This document shows positions 9,311 to 19,186 of a stretch of DNA of 64,000 nucleotides, in pieces. Location of the stretch: positions 1 through 64,000 of the forward strand of contig JAGFJJ010000005.1 of the NCBI GenBank assembly GCA_024102815.1, written 5' to 3'. The translations under genes were made by a program, and so were the position numbers. The stretch's first letter is position 1, and the number at the start of each line of letters is the position of its first letter. The stretch comes from Phycisphaerae bacterium (GTDB taxonomy: Bacteria > Planctomycetota > Phycisphaerae > UBA1845). The notes under the pieces were generated by a model, which saw only the letters and a list, made by a program, of their open reading frames with translations, made no database searches and had not been told where the DNA came from.

Positions 9311-9388
9311 GCTGAACTCCTTGTCGAGAAATTGCTTGGGAAAGTCCAGCGGCAAACCGCATCGCCGCATCCTCACGCGGATCAGCGC

Positions 9389-10912
9389 CTAGCGACTCAA
9401 TACGCGCTCATCCATGGCCATCAGCCGAATCATCTCGAAGACATGCCGCGGCTGGCGCTCGGGGTCCTCCAGGTGGAACGCAAGCCAGCCGTTCTGGTCG
9501 AGCACCTCGATGTAGACATCGATCTCCTCTTCGGTGAGTTCCAGGTGGAAAACGGAAGCGACGGCCTCGACGATCTCCCGGCGGATTTCCCGTTCGTCCC
9601 AACGGCTTGTCGGCGGGAGAATCTGGTATGGGAGTCCGGGGGTGCGGTCCGGTCCGAATTCCATCGTTCGCCCCAACGCCCGGATGCGGCTCAGGAGTGA
9701 CTGGTCCTTGAGCCAGTATTCGTTCTCGCCCCAGCCCTCGACACCCGGAGGGTTCAGGAGCTCGTGCCCGGCTTCGCGCAGGTCGGAGGCGATCCGATTG
9801 AGCACCGCATCCTGCGATTCCTCGCTGTGGATGTGCATGTCCAGTGTTCGAAACACACCCACCACGTGCTCCACGGGCGAGAGTATTCGGTTCCCGCGCG
9901 ACTCCGACGAGAACATGGCCTGCGAGCGTAGGATTCGCCGAACCAGCGGGGCAATGTCGAAGTTGGCCTGCCGAAACGTCGAAGCCAGGTCACGTACGAC
10001 ATCGGCCGAGGGGTGATCGTGAACGAAATAGGTGAACAGGTTGCGGGCGACGTATTCGGCCGCCTCGGGCTGCTCCAGTGTCAGATCGATGACGCTCAGG
10101 TAATCGTAATTGTCCGATGCCGCCCGATCGGGAAAGATCGTCTTTGGCGTCTCATCGTGATTGAGCAGGTCGTAAATCGGACGGGCATTCATGTCCTGCT
10201 CCCGGAAGAGCGTGATGCCCGTGAACGCCCGGGCGCCTTCGCGGATGTCCTCCTCGGTGTAGAGCGTATCGCGTCCGAGCGTGAACAGTTCCCAGAACTC
10301 TCGCGTGTAATTCTCGTTGGGGTTCTGCTTCGGACTGTTCGCCCCGTCGAGCCAGATGAGCATCATGGGGTCGATGGTGAGTTCCTGGAGGAACGTGCGG
10401 TAGTTGCCCAGGGCTTGCGTTCGCAGCATTTCCCAGTGGACCAGCCCCAGGCCCCGATCACGACCACTCAGCACGCGTTGCGACGTGGCGAAGCGATCGT
10501 GCCAGAACAGCGTCATCTTCTCGTGGAGCGGGTTCGGCCCCTCGATCATGTACACCAGCCAGCGCTGGGGGAGGTCGTCCTCGTACCGCTCCGATAGTGC
10601 CTTGACCTCGGTGGGGATGGGTCTGACGCGCAGCAGATCCTCGACTGTTGCGGAGAGCCCCTTGGAAACAGCTTCGGACACCTGTTCGGGTGTCGCGCCG
10701 AACGCGGCCGATTGGAGCAGGTGATAGGCCTCGTTCGCGGTGAGCGTGTCGCGGTAGGGTGCGACGGATTGGGCGTTACCGCCGAATTCCTTGCCGTCGT
10801 CAATCACGCCGGAGCCAAGGAATCCGCCGCCGCCGTCGCTGCATCCGGCGGCAAGGACAAGAGACAGTCCAACCCCAAGCCGGCGCGACCGCCGGTCCGT
10901 GACTCGGGTCAT
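9389..10912 (-). CDS. DUF1800 family lipoprotein
   Basis: A 507-residue DUF1800 protein. The N-terminus RRLGVGLSLVLAAGC is a lipoprotein signal with the lipobox cysteine at about residue 24, followed by a Gly-rich linker. Family features are AYHLLQSAAFGATPEQV, the PLHEKMTLFWHDRFATS segment and NYTREFWELFTLG. Function unknown; partner of the DUF1501 protein downstream. Start ATG 10912 is preceded by GGAGGGG at a good distance. First gene of the three-gene exported cluster. Confidence 0.9.
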   Translation of the reverse strand: MTRVTDRRSRRLGVGLSLVLAAGCSDGGGGFLGSGVIDDGKEFGGNAQSVAPYRDTLTANEAYHLLQSAAFGATPEQVSEAVSKGLSATVEDLLRVRPIPTEVKALSERYEDDLPQRWLVYMIEGPNPLHEKMTLFWHDRFATSQRVLSGRDRGLGLVHWEMLRTQALGNYRTFLQELTIDPMMLIWLDGANSPKQNPNENYTREFWELFTLGRDTLYTEEDIREGARAFTGITLFREQDMNARPIYDLLNHDETPKTIFPDRAASDNYDYLSVIDLTLEQPEAAEYVARNLFTYFVHDHPSADVVRDLASTFRQANFDIAPLVRRILRSQAMFSSESRGNRILSPVEHVVGVFRTLDMHIHSEESQDAVLNRIASDLREAGHELLNPPGVEGWGENEYWLKDQSLLSRIRALGRTMEFGPDRTPGLPYQILPPTSRWDEREIRREIVEAVASVFHLELTEEEIDVYIEVLDQNGWLAFHLEDPERQPRHVFEMIRLMAMDERVLSR

Positions 10913-11244
10913 GATGCTTCCCCTCCGTCCGGAACGGACCTTCTTGTTGGATTGCTTGTTGATCCGGCGCCTGCCGCTTGCGGCGGGAAACGGGATGCAG
11001 TTCAGACCGCCGTTGCCCCCGCGCCCGAGCGGAAGCGGCGATCGTCACGCGCCATCGGATGGTTGCGGCGTGACCCGGAACGTCGGCAGCGTCGCATGGC
11101 TACCATGCCGACAGTGCCATAAGGGTAAGTACGATACCCCCGCGCAGCAGTCAAAACCTTCCCCAATTCGCACGGTTACGGGCGAAGAGTCCGGAAACCC
11201 ACTCGGGGCGCGCGGTATCCAACAGAGCAACCGGCAGGGGGGTT
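10913..11244. other. intergenic gap between the DUF1800 and TetR genes
   Basis: 332 bases without a supported gene. It must contain the promoter of the minus-strand DUF1800 cluster. A TTGACT on the minus strand at about 11151-11156 is a possible -35, but no good -10 was found at the right distance. Open frames here lack start sites and family resemblance. Confidence 0.5.
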
Positions 11245-11949
11245 TCATCCTCGACGCGGGCCACGGCGGTCCCGCTTGCCGCCTGCGAACTGCCGCAAAC
11301 CGCCCAGGGCGAACGCTGTAATCCGGGTCGCCAGAGCTGGGACCTCGCTTTCCTTCCGGGGAGGAGGAAACCCGAATCGCGCCAGCGCTTCCTTGCCGAG
11401 TTCGTGGAACACACACAGCCCGATGACGAAATTCGTGCACTGGCCGCGAAGTTGTCGGGTGTTTGCGGTGCCGAGTAATGCCCCGACGATCCGCGTCAAC
11501 TCCTTGCGGACAGGCTTCATCACCGTCTTGAGCAGTTCATCCAGCGCCGGCGTCGGGGCACGAAGCTCGCGGGCGATCAACTGTCCGGCGTACGGGTGAC
11601 CGGCGCGGCGTACGAGCACGATGCGGAGCATATGTTCAACGGCACGTCCGAGGGCCTCGGCCGGGTCATCGCTCTGGCGGAATCGTGGCATAGGATCCTG
11701 TTGCAGAAAGCCTTGGTGGGAACGGAGGATGACGGCGCGGTACAGACCTTCCTTCCCGCCGAAATGGTGACGCACCGCTGCAAGGTTTACGCGGGCGGTC
11801 CGGCAGATTTCGCGCACCCCTGTTTCGTCGTACCCGTTGGCGGCGAAGAGACGACCGGCGGCGTCGAGCAGGCGTGACTGTGTTTCAATCGCGTCACGGC
11901 GCTTCGTCGCCCGCGGTCCCGGCTGAGGGAATGTCGTCTTTCCAGCCAT
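11245..11949 (-). CDS. TetR/AcrR family repressor, CecR-like
   Basis: A 234-residue regulator. The N-terminal helix-turn-helix (LLDAAGRLFAANGYDETGVREI through NLAAVRHHFGGKEGLY) is typical TetR, and the C-terminal part resembles the DUF1956 ligand domain of E. coli CecR (YbiH), which controls ybhGFSR. The gene is divergent from an operon of exactly that transporter type, and two matching palindromes lie between them, so it very probably represses both itself and the exporter until a toxic ligand binds. No Shine-Dalgarno is visible before ATG 11949. Confidence 0.9.
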   Translation of the reverse strand: MAGKTTFPQPGPRATKRRDAIETQSRLLDAAGRLFAANGYDETGVREICRTARVNLAAVRHHFGGKEGLYRAVILRSHQGFLQQDPMPRFRQSDDPAEALGRAVEHMLRIVLVRRAGHPYAGQLIARELRAPTPALDELLKTVMKPVRKELTRIVGALLGTANTRQLRGQCTNFVIGLCVFHELGKEALARFGFPPPRKESEVPALATRITAFALGGLRQFAGGKRDRRGPRRG

Positions 11950-11979
11950 TCAGGGAGGATACGACGCCGGGACGCAAAG

Positions 11980-11995
11980 TCAAACAATCGTTTGA
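11980..11995. promoter_or_regulatory. operator 1 for the TetR-like repressor
   Basis: TCAAAC-aatc-GTTTGA has perfect six-base arms. Its right arm overlaps the -35 box of the efflux operon promoter, so occupancy would block RNA polymerase. The same arms recur 49 bases downstream (centre to centre), which strongly suggests one protein binds both. Confidence 0.75.
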
Positions 11996-12019
11996 CTTCA
12001 TCGGGGCGCGGGGTATACT
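11992..12019 (+). promoter_or_regulatory. promoter of the outer-membrane factor/YbhGFSR-like operon
   Basis: TTGACT (11992-11997) and TATACT (12014-12019) are separated by 16 bases, each matching the sigma-70 consensus at five of six positions. Predicted transcription start is near 12026. The -35 is inside operator 1 and the start site sits at the edge of operator 2. Confidence 0.75.
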
Positions 12020-12027
12020 CCCGACAA

Positions 12028-12045
12028 TTCAAACGGTTGTTTGAA
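12028..12045. promoter_or_regulatory. operator 2 for the TetR-like repressor
   Basis: TTCAAAC-ggtt-GTTTGAA has perfect seven-base arms and the same core as operator 1. It covers roughly +2 to +20 of the predicted transcript, a usual roadblock position. Confidence 0.75.
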
Positions 12046-12060
12046 ATGGGATCGGCGAAC

Positions 12061-13584
12061 ATGACATGCGCCCAGCCAACGCGGATCCGGACGGTACCAT
12101 CCTTGCCCTGGGTCTTCGTTCTGGCCGCGCTCGGCGGATGTGTCTCGCCGCGGCCCATGCACACCGAGTCTCTCGCGTCCCACGCCGAGGCCGGATGGCG
12201 AAACGAGATTCCCCACGATGAATCCTCCGCCGCGAAAGACGTGGCCGAGTGGTGGCGCACGTTCGACCCGACGCTGGCGGCGCTGGCCACGCGGGCCCTG
12301 GCCGCGAATCTCGACCTTGCCGTCGCTCGCGAACGCGTTGTCGAAGCGCAAGCCCGTCGCGGCATCGTCAGCGCCGACCGCAAGATTCAGATCGACGCCG
12401 AAGGCAGCTACCTGCACGCCGCGACTGGAGATCAGGCGTTGGCGTTCGCCGCCCCGCCGCCGGGCGTGGAGAAGAATCTGTACGCGGCAGGTGTCGTGGC
12501 CGGGTGGGAGCTCGATCTCTGGGGCAGGGTCGGCCGACTGGTCGACGCCGCCCGGGCGGATTCCGCCGCGGCGATCGAACGCTATCACGGCGTGGCCGTT
12601 TCGCTCGTCAGCGAATTGGCCCTGGCCTTCATCGACGTGCGCGCCCTGGATCGCCGCCTCTCGCTTGTGAAAGAGAACGTGGAGCTCCAACAGCGTACAC
12701 TCGACCTGGCCGAGGCGCGCCTTGCAGCGGGCAACGGACCGGAGCTCGACGTGATGCAGGCCCGCCGATTGTTGCGGCGAACGTCGGCCCGCGTGCCCGA
12801 GCTCCAGCGGGCCAAGGCGGTCGCCGAAAACCGAATCGCCGTTCTCCTGGGCACGCGCCCGGCGGACGGTCTCGTTCCGGACGGTGATCTGCCCAGCGAC
12901 GTCTGCCCGGTGGAAATGGGCTTGCCCGCGGAACTCATTGCCCGACGCCCGGACATTCGACAAGCCATGTACGCTTACGAGTCCGCGCTATTGCGGACCG
13001 AAGCCGCCGATCTTGAGCGGCTGCCGCAAGTTCGATTGAACGGAACCTTCAAGCTCTCGGCCGACAATCTCGGCGACTTCAAGGACAATGCCACGATCTA
13101 TTCGATCGGGCCGCAGATCTCTTTCCCTCTGCTTGATGGTGCGCGAATCAATGCCACCGTCTCCGTCCGGCAGTCTCAGGCGGACCAAGCCCGGCTCGTC
13201 TTGGAACAGGCACTCCTGCGGGCCATTGAAGAGGTGGAGAACGCGGCCGTGGGGTACATGCGGCGACGCGCCCAGGTCGGCGAGCTGGAAAAGGCCGTGG
13301 AGGCGGCACGCCGCAGCGAAGAGATGGCCGATCAATTGTACCGCGCCGGGTTGCGCAGTCTGGACCAGTCTGTTGACGCGCAGCGCCAGCTCGTCGAGGC
13401 GGAGGACGACCTGGTCGTCGCCCGGCAGCAGATGCTCGGGGAGACGGTGCGCCTGTATCGAGCCCTTGGTGGCGGATGGGAGCAGCTTGCCCTGGAAGGG
13501 GACAAGACCGTCGGTTCGAACGCCGCCGATGCGCCTGCCCCGCCGGAGAAATCGTCGCGCGAAAGAGAGGATGAGGGAGCGTGA
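12061..13584 (+). CDS. TolC-family outer-membrane efflux lipoprotein (NodT type)
   Basis: A 507-residue outer-membrane factor. The signal WVFVLAALGGC ends in a lipobox cysteine near residue 27, and two outer-membrane-efflux repeats follow (each with a long amphipathic coiled-coil, e.g. VELQQRTLDLAEARLAAG). The phrase LIARRPDIRQA is a marker of the NodT/OprM group. It should form the trimeric exit duct for the exporter encoded downstream. ATG 12061 is chosen; ATG 12046 in frame is possible but falls within operator 2. First gene of a five-gene operon. Confidence 0.92.
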   Translation: MTCAQPTRIRTVPSLPWVFVLAALGGCVSPRPMHTESLASHAEAGWRNEIPHDESSAAKDVAEWWRTFDPTLAALATRALAANLDLAVARERVVEAQARRGIVSADRKIQIDAEGSYLHAATGDQALAFAAPPPGVEKNLYAAGVVAGWELDLWGRVGRLVDAARADSAAAIERYHGVAVSLVSELALAFIDVRALDRRLSLVKENVELQQRTLDLAEARLAAGNGPELDVMQARRLLRRTSARVPELQRAKAVAENRIAVLLGTRPADGLVPDGDLPSDVCPVEMGLPAELIARRPDIRQAMYAYESALLRTEAADLERLPQVRLNGTFKLSADNLGDFKDNATIYSIGPQISFPLLDGARINATVSVRQSQADQARLVLEQALLRAIEEVENAAVGYMRRRAQVGELEKAVEAARRSEEMADQLYRAGLRSLDQSVDAQRQLVEAEDDLVVARQQMLGETVRLYRALGGGWEQLALEGDKTVGSNAADAPAPPEKSSREREDEGA

Positions 13585-14593
13585 AGCTGATCGGAATCAT
13601 CCTTCTGGTGGTCTTGGCCGCCGCGGGTGGCGCGGCCGGATACGCGCTGTGGCTCGAGTATCAGACGCCCGAAGTCGAAGGCGCCGTCACGCTGTACGGG
13701 AACGTCGAAATCCGGGAGGCGGATCTGGCATTCAACGGCGAAGAGCACATCGCCGAAGTGCTTGTCGAAGAGGGCGACCGGGTGGAAAAGGGGCAGATCC
13801 TTGCCCGGCTCCAGACCGATCGCCTCGAGGACGAGATCGCCCGGGCGAATTCGCAGATCGATGCGCAAAGCGAGGTTCTCAGGCGGCTGGAGAATGGTAC
13901 CCGGCCGCAGGAAATCGAGCAGGCGCGGGCTCGCGTTGCGTCGGGCGAGGCTCGTGTCGAAAACGCTCAGCGGGTGGTCGATCGACTGCGGGAATCGGCC
14001 CAGAGCGGGGCATCTAGCCAGCAGGACCTCGATGACGCCCTGGCTCGGTTGGCGGTCGAGCGATCGGAACTCAACGTCCGTAGGGAGGAACTCGACCTGG
14101 CGCTGGAGGGCCCGAGGAAGGAGGACATCGCTGAAGCACGTGCGCACCTCGCGGCCGCCAAGGCGGACCTGAGCCTTCTGCAAGATCGCCTCGACGACAC
14201 CACGCTGCGAGCGCCGGCCGTGGGTGTCATCCAGAGCCGCATCCTGGAGCCCGGGGAATTCGCAGCACCTTCGCGGCCGGTGTTTTCGCTGGCGCTCATC
14301 GACCCCAAGTGGGTGCGGGCGTACGTGCCCCAGCCCGACTTGGGCAAAATCCAACAGGGCATGAAGGCGCACGTCATGAGCGACTCATTCCCCGACCAGA
14401 TGTTTGAGGGCTGGGTCGGCTTCATCAGTCCGAAAGCGGAGTTCACGCCGAAATCGGTCCAGACGGAGGACCTTCGAACGCGGCTCGTCTACGAAGTCCG
14501 CGTGTACGTGAACGACACTGAGAATCGCCTCCGCCTCGGACAGCCCGTGACCGTCCACATCGAGCGCGATTCCTCCACCAAGGATGGTGGGTG

Positions 14594-14594
<1 letters not shown>
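13581..14594 (+). CDS. HlyD-family periplasmic adaptor, YbhG-like
   Basis: A 337-residue membrane-fusion protein with an N-terminal signal anchor (GIILLVVLAAAGGAAGYAL), a lipoyl half VEEGDRVEKGQILARL, a long coiled-coil hairpin (about residues 85-190) and the second half TTLRAPAVGVIQSRILEPGE. Length and layout match E. coli YbhG. It should link the two ABC-2 permeases to the outer-membrane factor. The GTG start overlaps the preceding stop by four bases and has GAGGGAG upstream, so the genes are translationally coupled. Confidence 0.92.
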
Positions 14595-16419
<1,825 letters not shown>

Positions 16420-16423
<4 letters not shown>

Positions 16424-17544
16424 CGTCGCCCTCGCTCATGCGTTTGCGGGGACTCCTGCGAAAGGAGATTCTCCAGATCATTCGCGATCCGTCGAGTATC
16501 ATTCTTGCGCTGGTCATGCCCCTCGTGCTGCTTTTCCTGTTCGGATACGGCGTGTCGCTGGATGCCGAACATGTGCCTCTCGCGGTCGTTCTGGAAGACA
16601 AGAGTGATGCGGCTCGTGCGGTCGGCGCGCGGTTTGCGCTTTCGCCATATTTCGATGTCTCCCATGCAACTTCGCTCCATGAGGGCGAGGAATTGATGCG
16701 GCGGGGGGAGGTCGATGGTGTATTGCACATCGCCAGCGATTTCTCTTCGCGACTTGCAAGCGGCCAAGCCCCCGTTCAGCTCCTGCTCAACGGCGTGGAC
16801 TCCAATCGGGCGCGCCTCGTGCAGGGATATGCACAGGGGGTTCTGGCCGATTGGGCGGCGCAGCGCGTGGCCCGCGGGGAACCCGTCGGTCGGCCCGGCG
16901 TTCAGGTCCGGCAGCGCGTGTGGTTCAATGAAGCGCTGCGCAGTACGAATTTCCTGGTTCCGGGGTTGCTCACCCTGATCATGACGCTCACCGGCGTGTT
17001 GCTTACCGCCCTGGTGATCGCCCGGGAATGGGAGCGCGGGACGATGGAGGCCATCCTCGCGACCCCGCTTCGCATCCGGGAGTTCCTCCTGGGCAAGATG
17101 ATTCCCTATTACTTGCTGGGCATGAGCGGGCTCGTTCTTTCGGTCGGGTTCGGCGTGCTGGTATTCGATGTTCCGTTTCGCGGATCGTACCTGGCGCTGT
17201 TTATTCTGGGTTCGTGCTTCCTGCTGGCCTCCCTGGGGTTGGGACTCTTCATCTCCGCGGCCGTGCGCAAGCAGTTCATCGCCGCGCAGGTGTCGATCAT
17301 CTCCGGTTTTCTGCCGGCATTCTTTCTTTCGGGATTGCTCTTCGATCTCGAAAGCACACCGGAGTTTGTCCAACTGATCAGCCATGTCGTCCCTGCGCGG
17401 CACTTCGTGGATATCAGTCACACGCTGTTTCTGGCCGGCAATGTTTTTGGTGTGCTCGTTCCCAGCGGACTGATTCTCGCAGGGATGGCGGCCTTGTTCA
17501 TTTTCCTGGCCCGGCGGCAGATGAGTCTGCGCATCGAATCTTAG
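16420..17544 (+). CDS. ABC-2 type permease, YbhS-like
   Basis: A 374-residue permease of the ABC-2 (YhgE/Pip/YbhR-S) build: one N-terminal helix (PLVLLFLFGYGVSL), an extracytoplasmic domain of about 150 residues, then five helices near the C-terminus. The phrase EWERGTMEAILATPLR after helix two is the usual cytoplasmic coupling loop. It pairs with the next gene, also 374 residues, as a heterodimer. ATG start overlaps the ATPase stop by four bases. Confidence 0.92.
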
Positions 17545-17556
17545 GGGGAGCCGAGC

Positions 17557-18681
17557 TTGTCCATCCTGCGGCGTATTCTCGCATTGACCATCAAAGAGTT
17601 CCTGGCGATCGCCAAGGATCCCAAGAGCCGTTTCGTGGTCATCGGCCCGCCGCTGATTCAGTTTTTTGTCTACGGATATGCGGCCACGTTCGACGTCACG
17701 GACGTTCGTTATGCGGCGTTCGATGAGGATCGCACATCGGCTTCGCGTGCCTTGTTGGCGCAATTCGACGGCTCCGGCCATTTCCGGCGCTCCCTGACGA
17801 TCGACCACGAGGAGGAGATCGCCGACGCCATTGACAACGAAGCGGCGCGTCTCGTCGTGCACGTGCCCCAGAGGTTTGCCGCCGACCTGGCCGCGGGGCG
17901 CACGGCCGAAGTGCAGGTCATCGTCGACGGGCGCAACTCCAACGTCGCCAGCATCGCGGGAAGTTACGTGAACTCGATCGTGAATGAGTTCAACGCGCGA
18001 TACGTTGGTGGTCCGGGCGTCAGCGAGTCGACGGCACCTTCCATCGTCCTGGTGGAGCGCGCCTGGTACAACCCGAATCTGCTGAGCCGCTGGTTCATCG
18101 TCGCGGCGCTGGGCGGCGTTATCTCTACGGTGGTGGTGATGGTGCTTTCCAGCCTGTCCGTCGCGCGGGAACGTGAGTTCGGGACGTTCGACCAACTGCT
18201 GGTTGCTCCGTTCTCCCCGGCCGAGATTCTCATCGGAAAATCCGTACCGGCGTTCGTGTTCGGACTGGGCAACGCATTGCTCTTGTCGGCGGCCGCCGTG
18301 TGGTGGTTTCAGATCCCGTTCGAAGGCAGCATTCTTGCACTCGTCCTGATATTGTCGACCTACATTCTCTCGATCGTGGGCCTGGGGCTCTTCGTGTCGT
18401 CGCTCTCCACGACGATGCAACAGGGACTTCTCGGTTCTTTCATCGCCATTTTTCCGATTGTCATCCTCTCGGGCTTCACAACGCCGATTGAAAACATGCC
18501 CGATTGGCTGCAATTCCTGACGCTGGCCAATCCGCTGCGTTATGTGACAGCCGGCCTGCGGCGGATTTTTCTGGAGTCGGCCGGCGTATCGCAGATGGGT
18601 CAGTACATCCTGCCACTGCTCCTGATCGCGGCGATCACGCTGACGGTGGCGGGATGGTTCTTCCGGCATCGAACGCAATGA
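17557..18681 (+). CDS. ABC-2 type permease, YbhR-like
   Basis: A 374-residue partner of the preceding permease with the same topology: helix FVVIGPPLIQFFVYGYA, a large periplasmic domain, then five helices including the EREFGTFDQLLVAPFSP loop. Start is TTG at 17557, six bases after GGGGGAG, with a 12-base gap from the previous stop. It completes an exporter of CecR-regulated YbhGFSR type, which in E. coli contributes to drug tolerance; the substrate here is unknown. Confidence 0.92.
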   Translation: MSILRRILALTIKEFLAIAKDPKSRFVVIGPPLIQFFVYGYAATFDVTDVRYAAFDEDRTSASRALLAQFDGSGHFRRSLTIDHEEEIADAIDNEAARLVVHVPQRFAADLAAGRTAEVQVIVDGRNSNVASIAGSYVNSIVNEFNARYVGGPGVSESTAPSIVLVERAWYNPNLLSRWFIVAALGGVISTVVVMVLSSLSVAREREFGTFDQLLVAPFSPAEILIGKSVPAFVFGLGNALLLSAAAVWWFQIPFEGSILALVLILSTYILSIVGLGLFVSSLSTTMQQGLLGSFIAIFPIVILSGFTTPIENMPDWLQFLTLANPLRYVTAGLRRIFLESAGVSQMGQYILPLLLIAAITLTVAGWFFRHRTQ

Positions 18682-18826
18682 GGATCGCATGGCGGCGTCT
18701 CCGGTCTTGTTGGGCGCGACCTCGAAGCGAGGCCATGCCGCGTCGTTTTCCGCTGAGGCTCTTAACGCATCGGGTTGCGTTCGGGTCCCCAATCGGCGGG
18801 CTGTCCCCATAGGTAATAACGCGCAT

Positions 18827-18863
18827 GGGCGCTCAGTCGGCGCGGCGCGCCGAGTGAGCGCCC
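18827..18863 (+). terminator. strong hairpin after the efflux operon
   Basis: GGGCGCTCA pairs with TGAGCGCCC and the inner TCGGCG pairs with CGCCGA, with one G-G mismatch between the two helices and a short loop. No T-run follows, so it is either an imperfect terminator or another structured element. The remaining bases 18682-19186 hold no supported gene; TTGACG at 19085 is a weak candidate -35 for the cytochrome gene. Confidence 0.45.
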
Positions 18864-19186
18864 GTACGTAAGTTGATGAAAAGTCCACCAGTTGAGTAAT
18901 CAGGTCGGTTCAGTTTTGCTGATATTCCTCGCGCCCTGAAGTGCCAGATTCCGTCCGGGCTGAAAGGATCGCGTCCTCCGGAGCCGTCGAGTTATTCGTT
19001 GATGTTCCATCAAGCCGTCATGACTCGACGTTGAATCCGGAGCACTCTATTTTTTTCTCGAACGGCTTATGGAAATGATGAATCTTGACGTGATCGGACA
19101 CTTGCGCCGATGATATGTTTCTCGAGCCGACCATTCCGCGTCAACCGAATTTAGGGCCGAAATCCAAATACAGAGAGGGGACTGTC

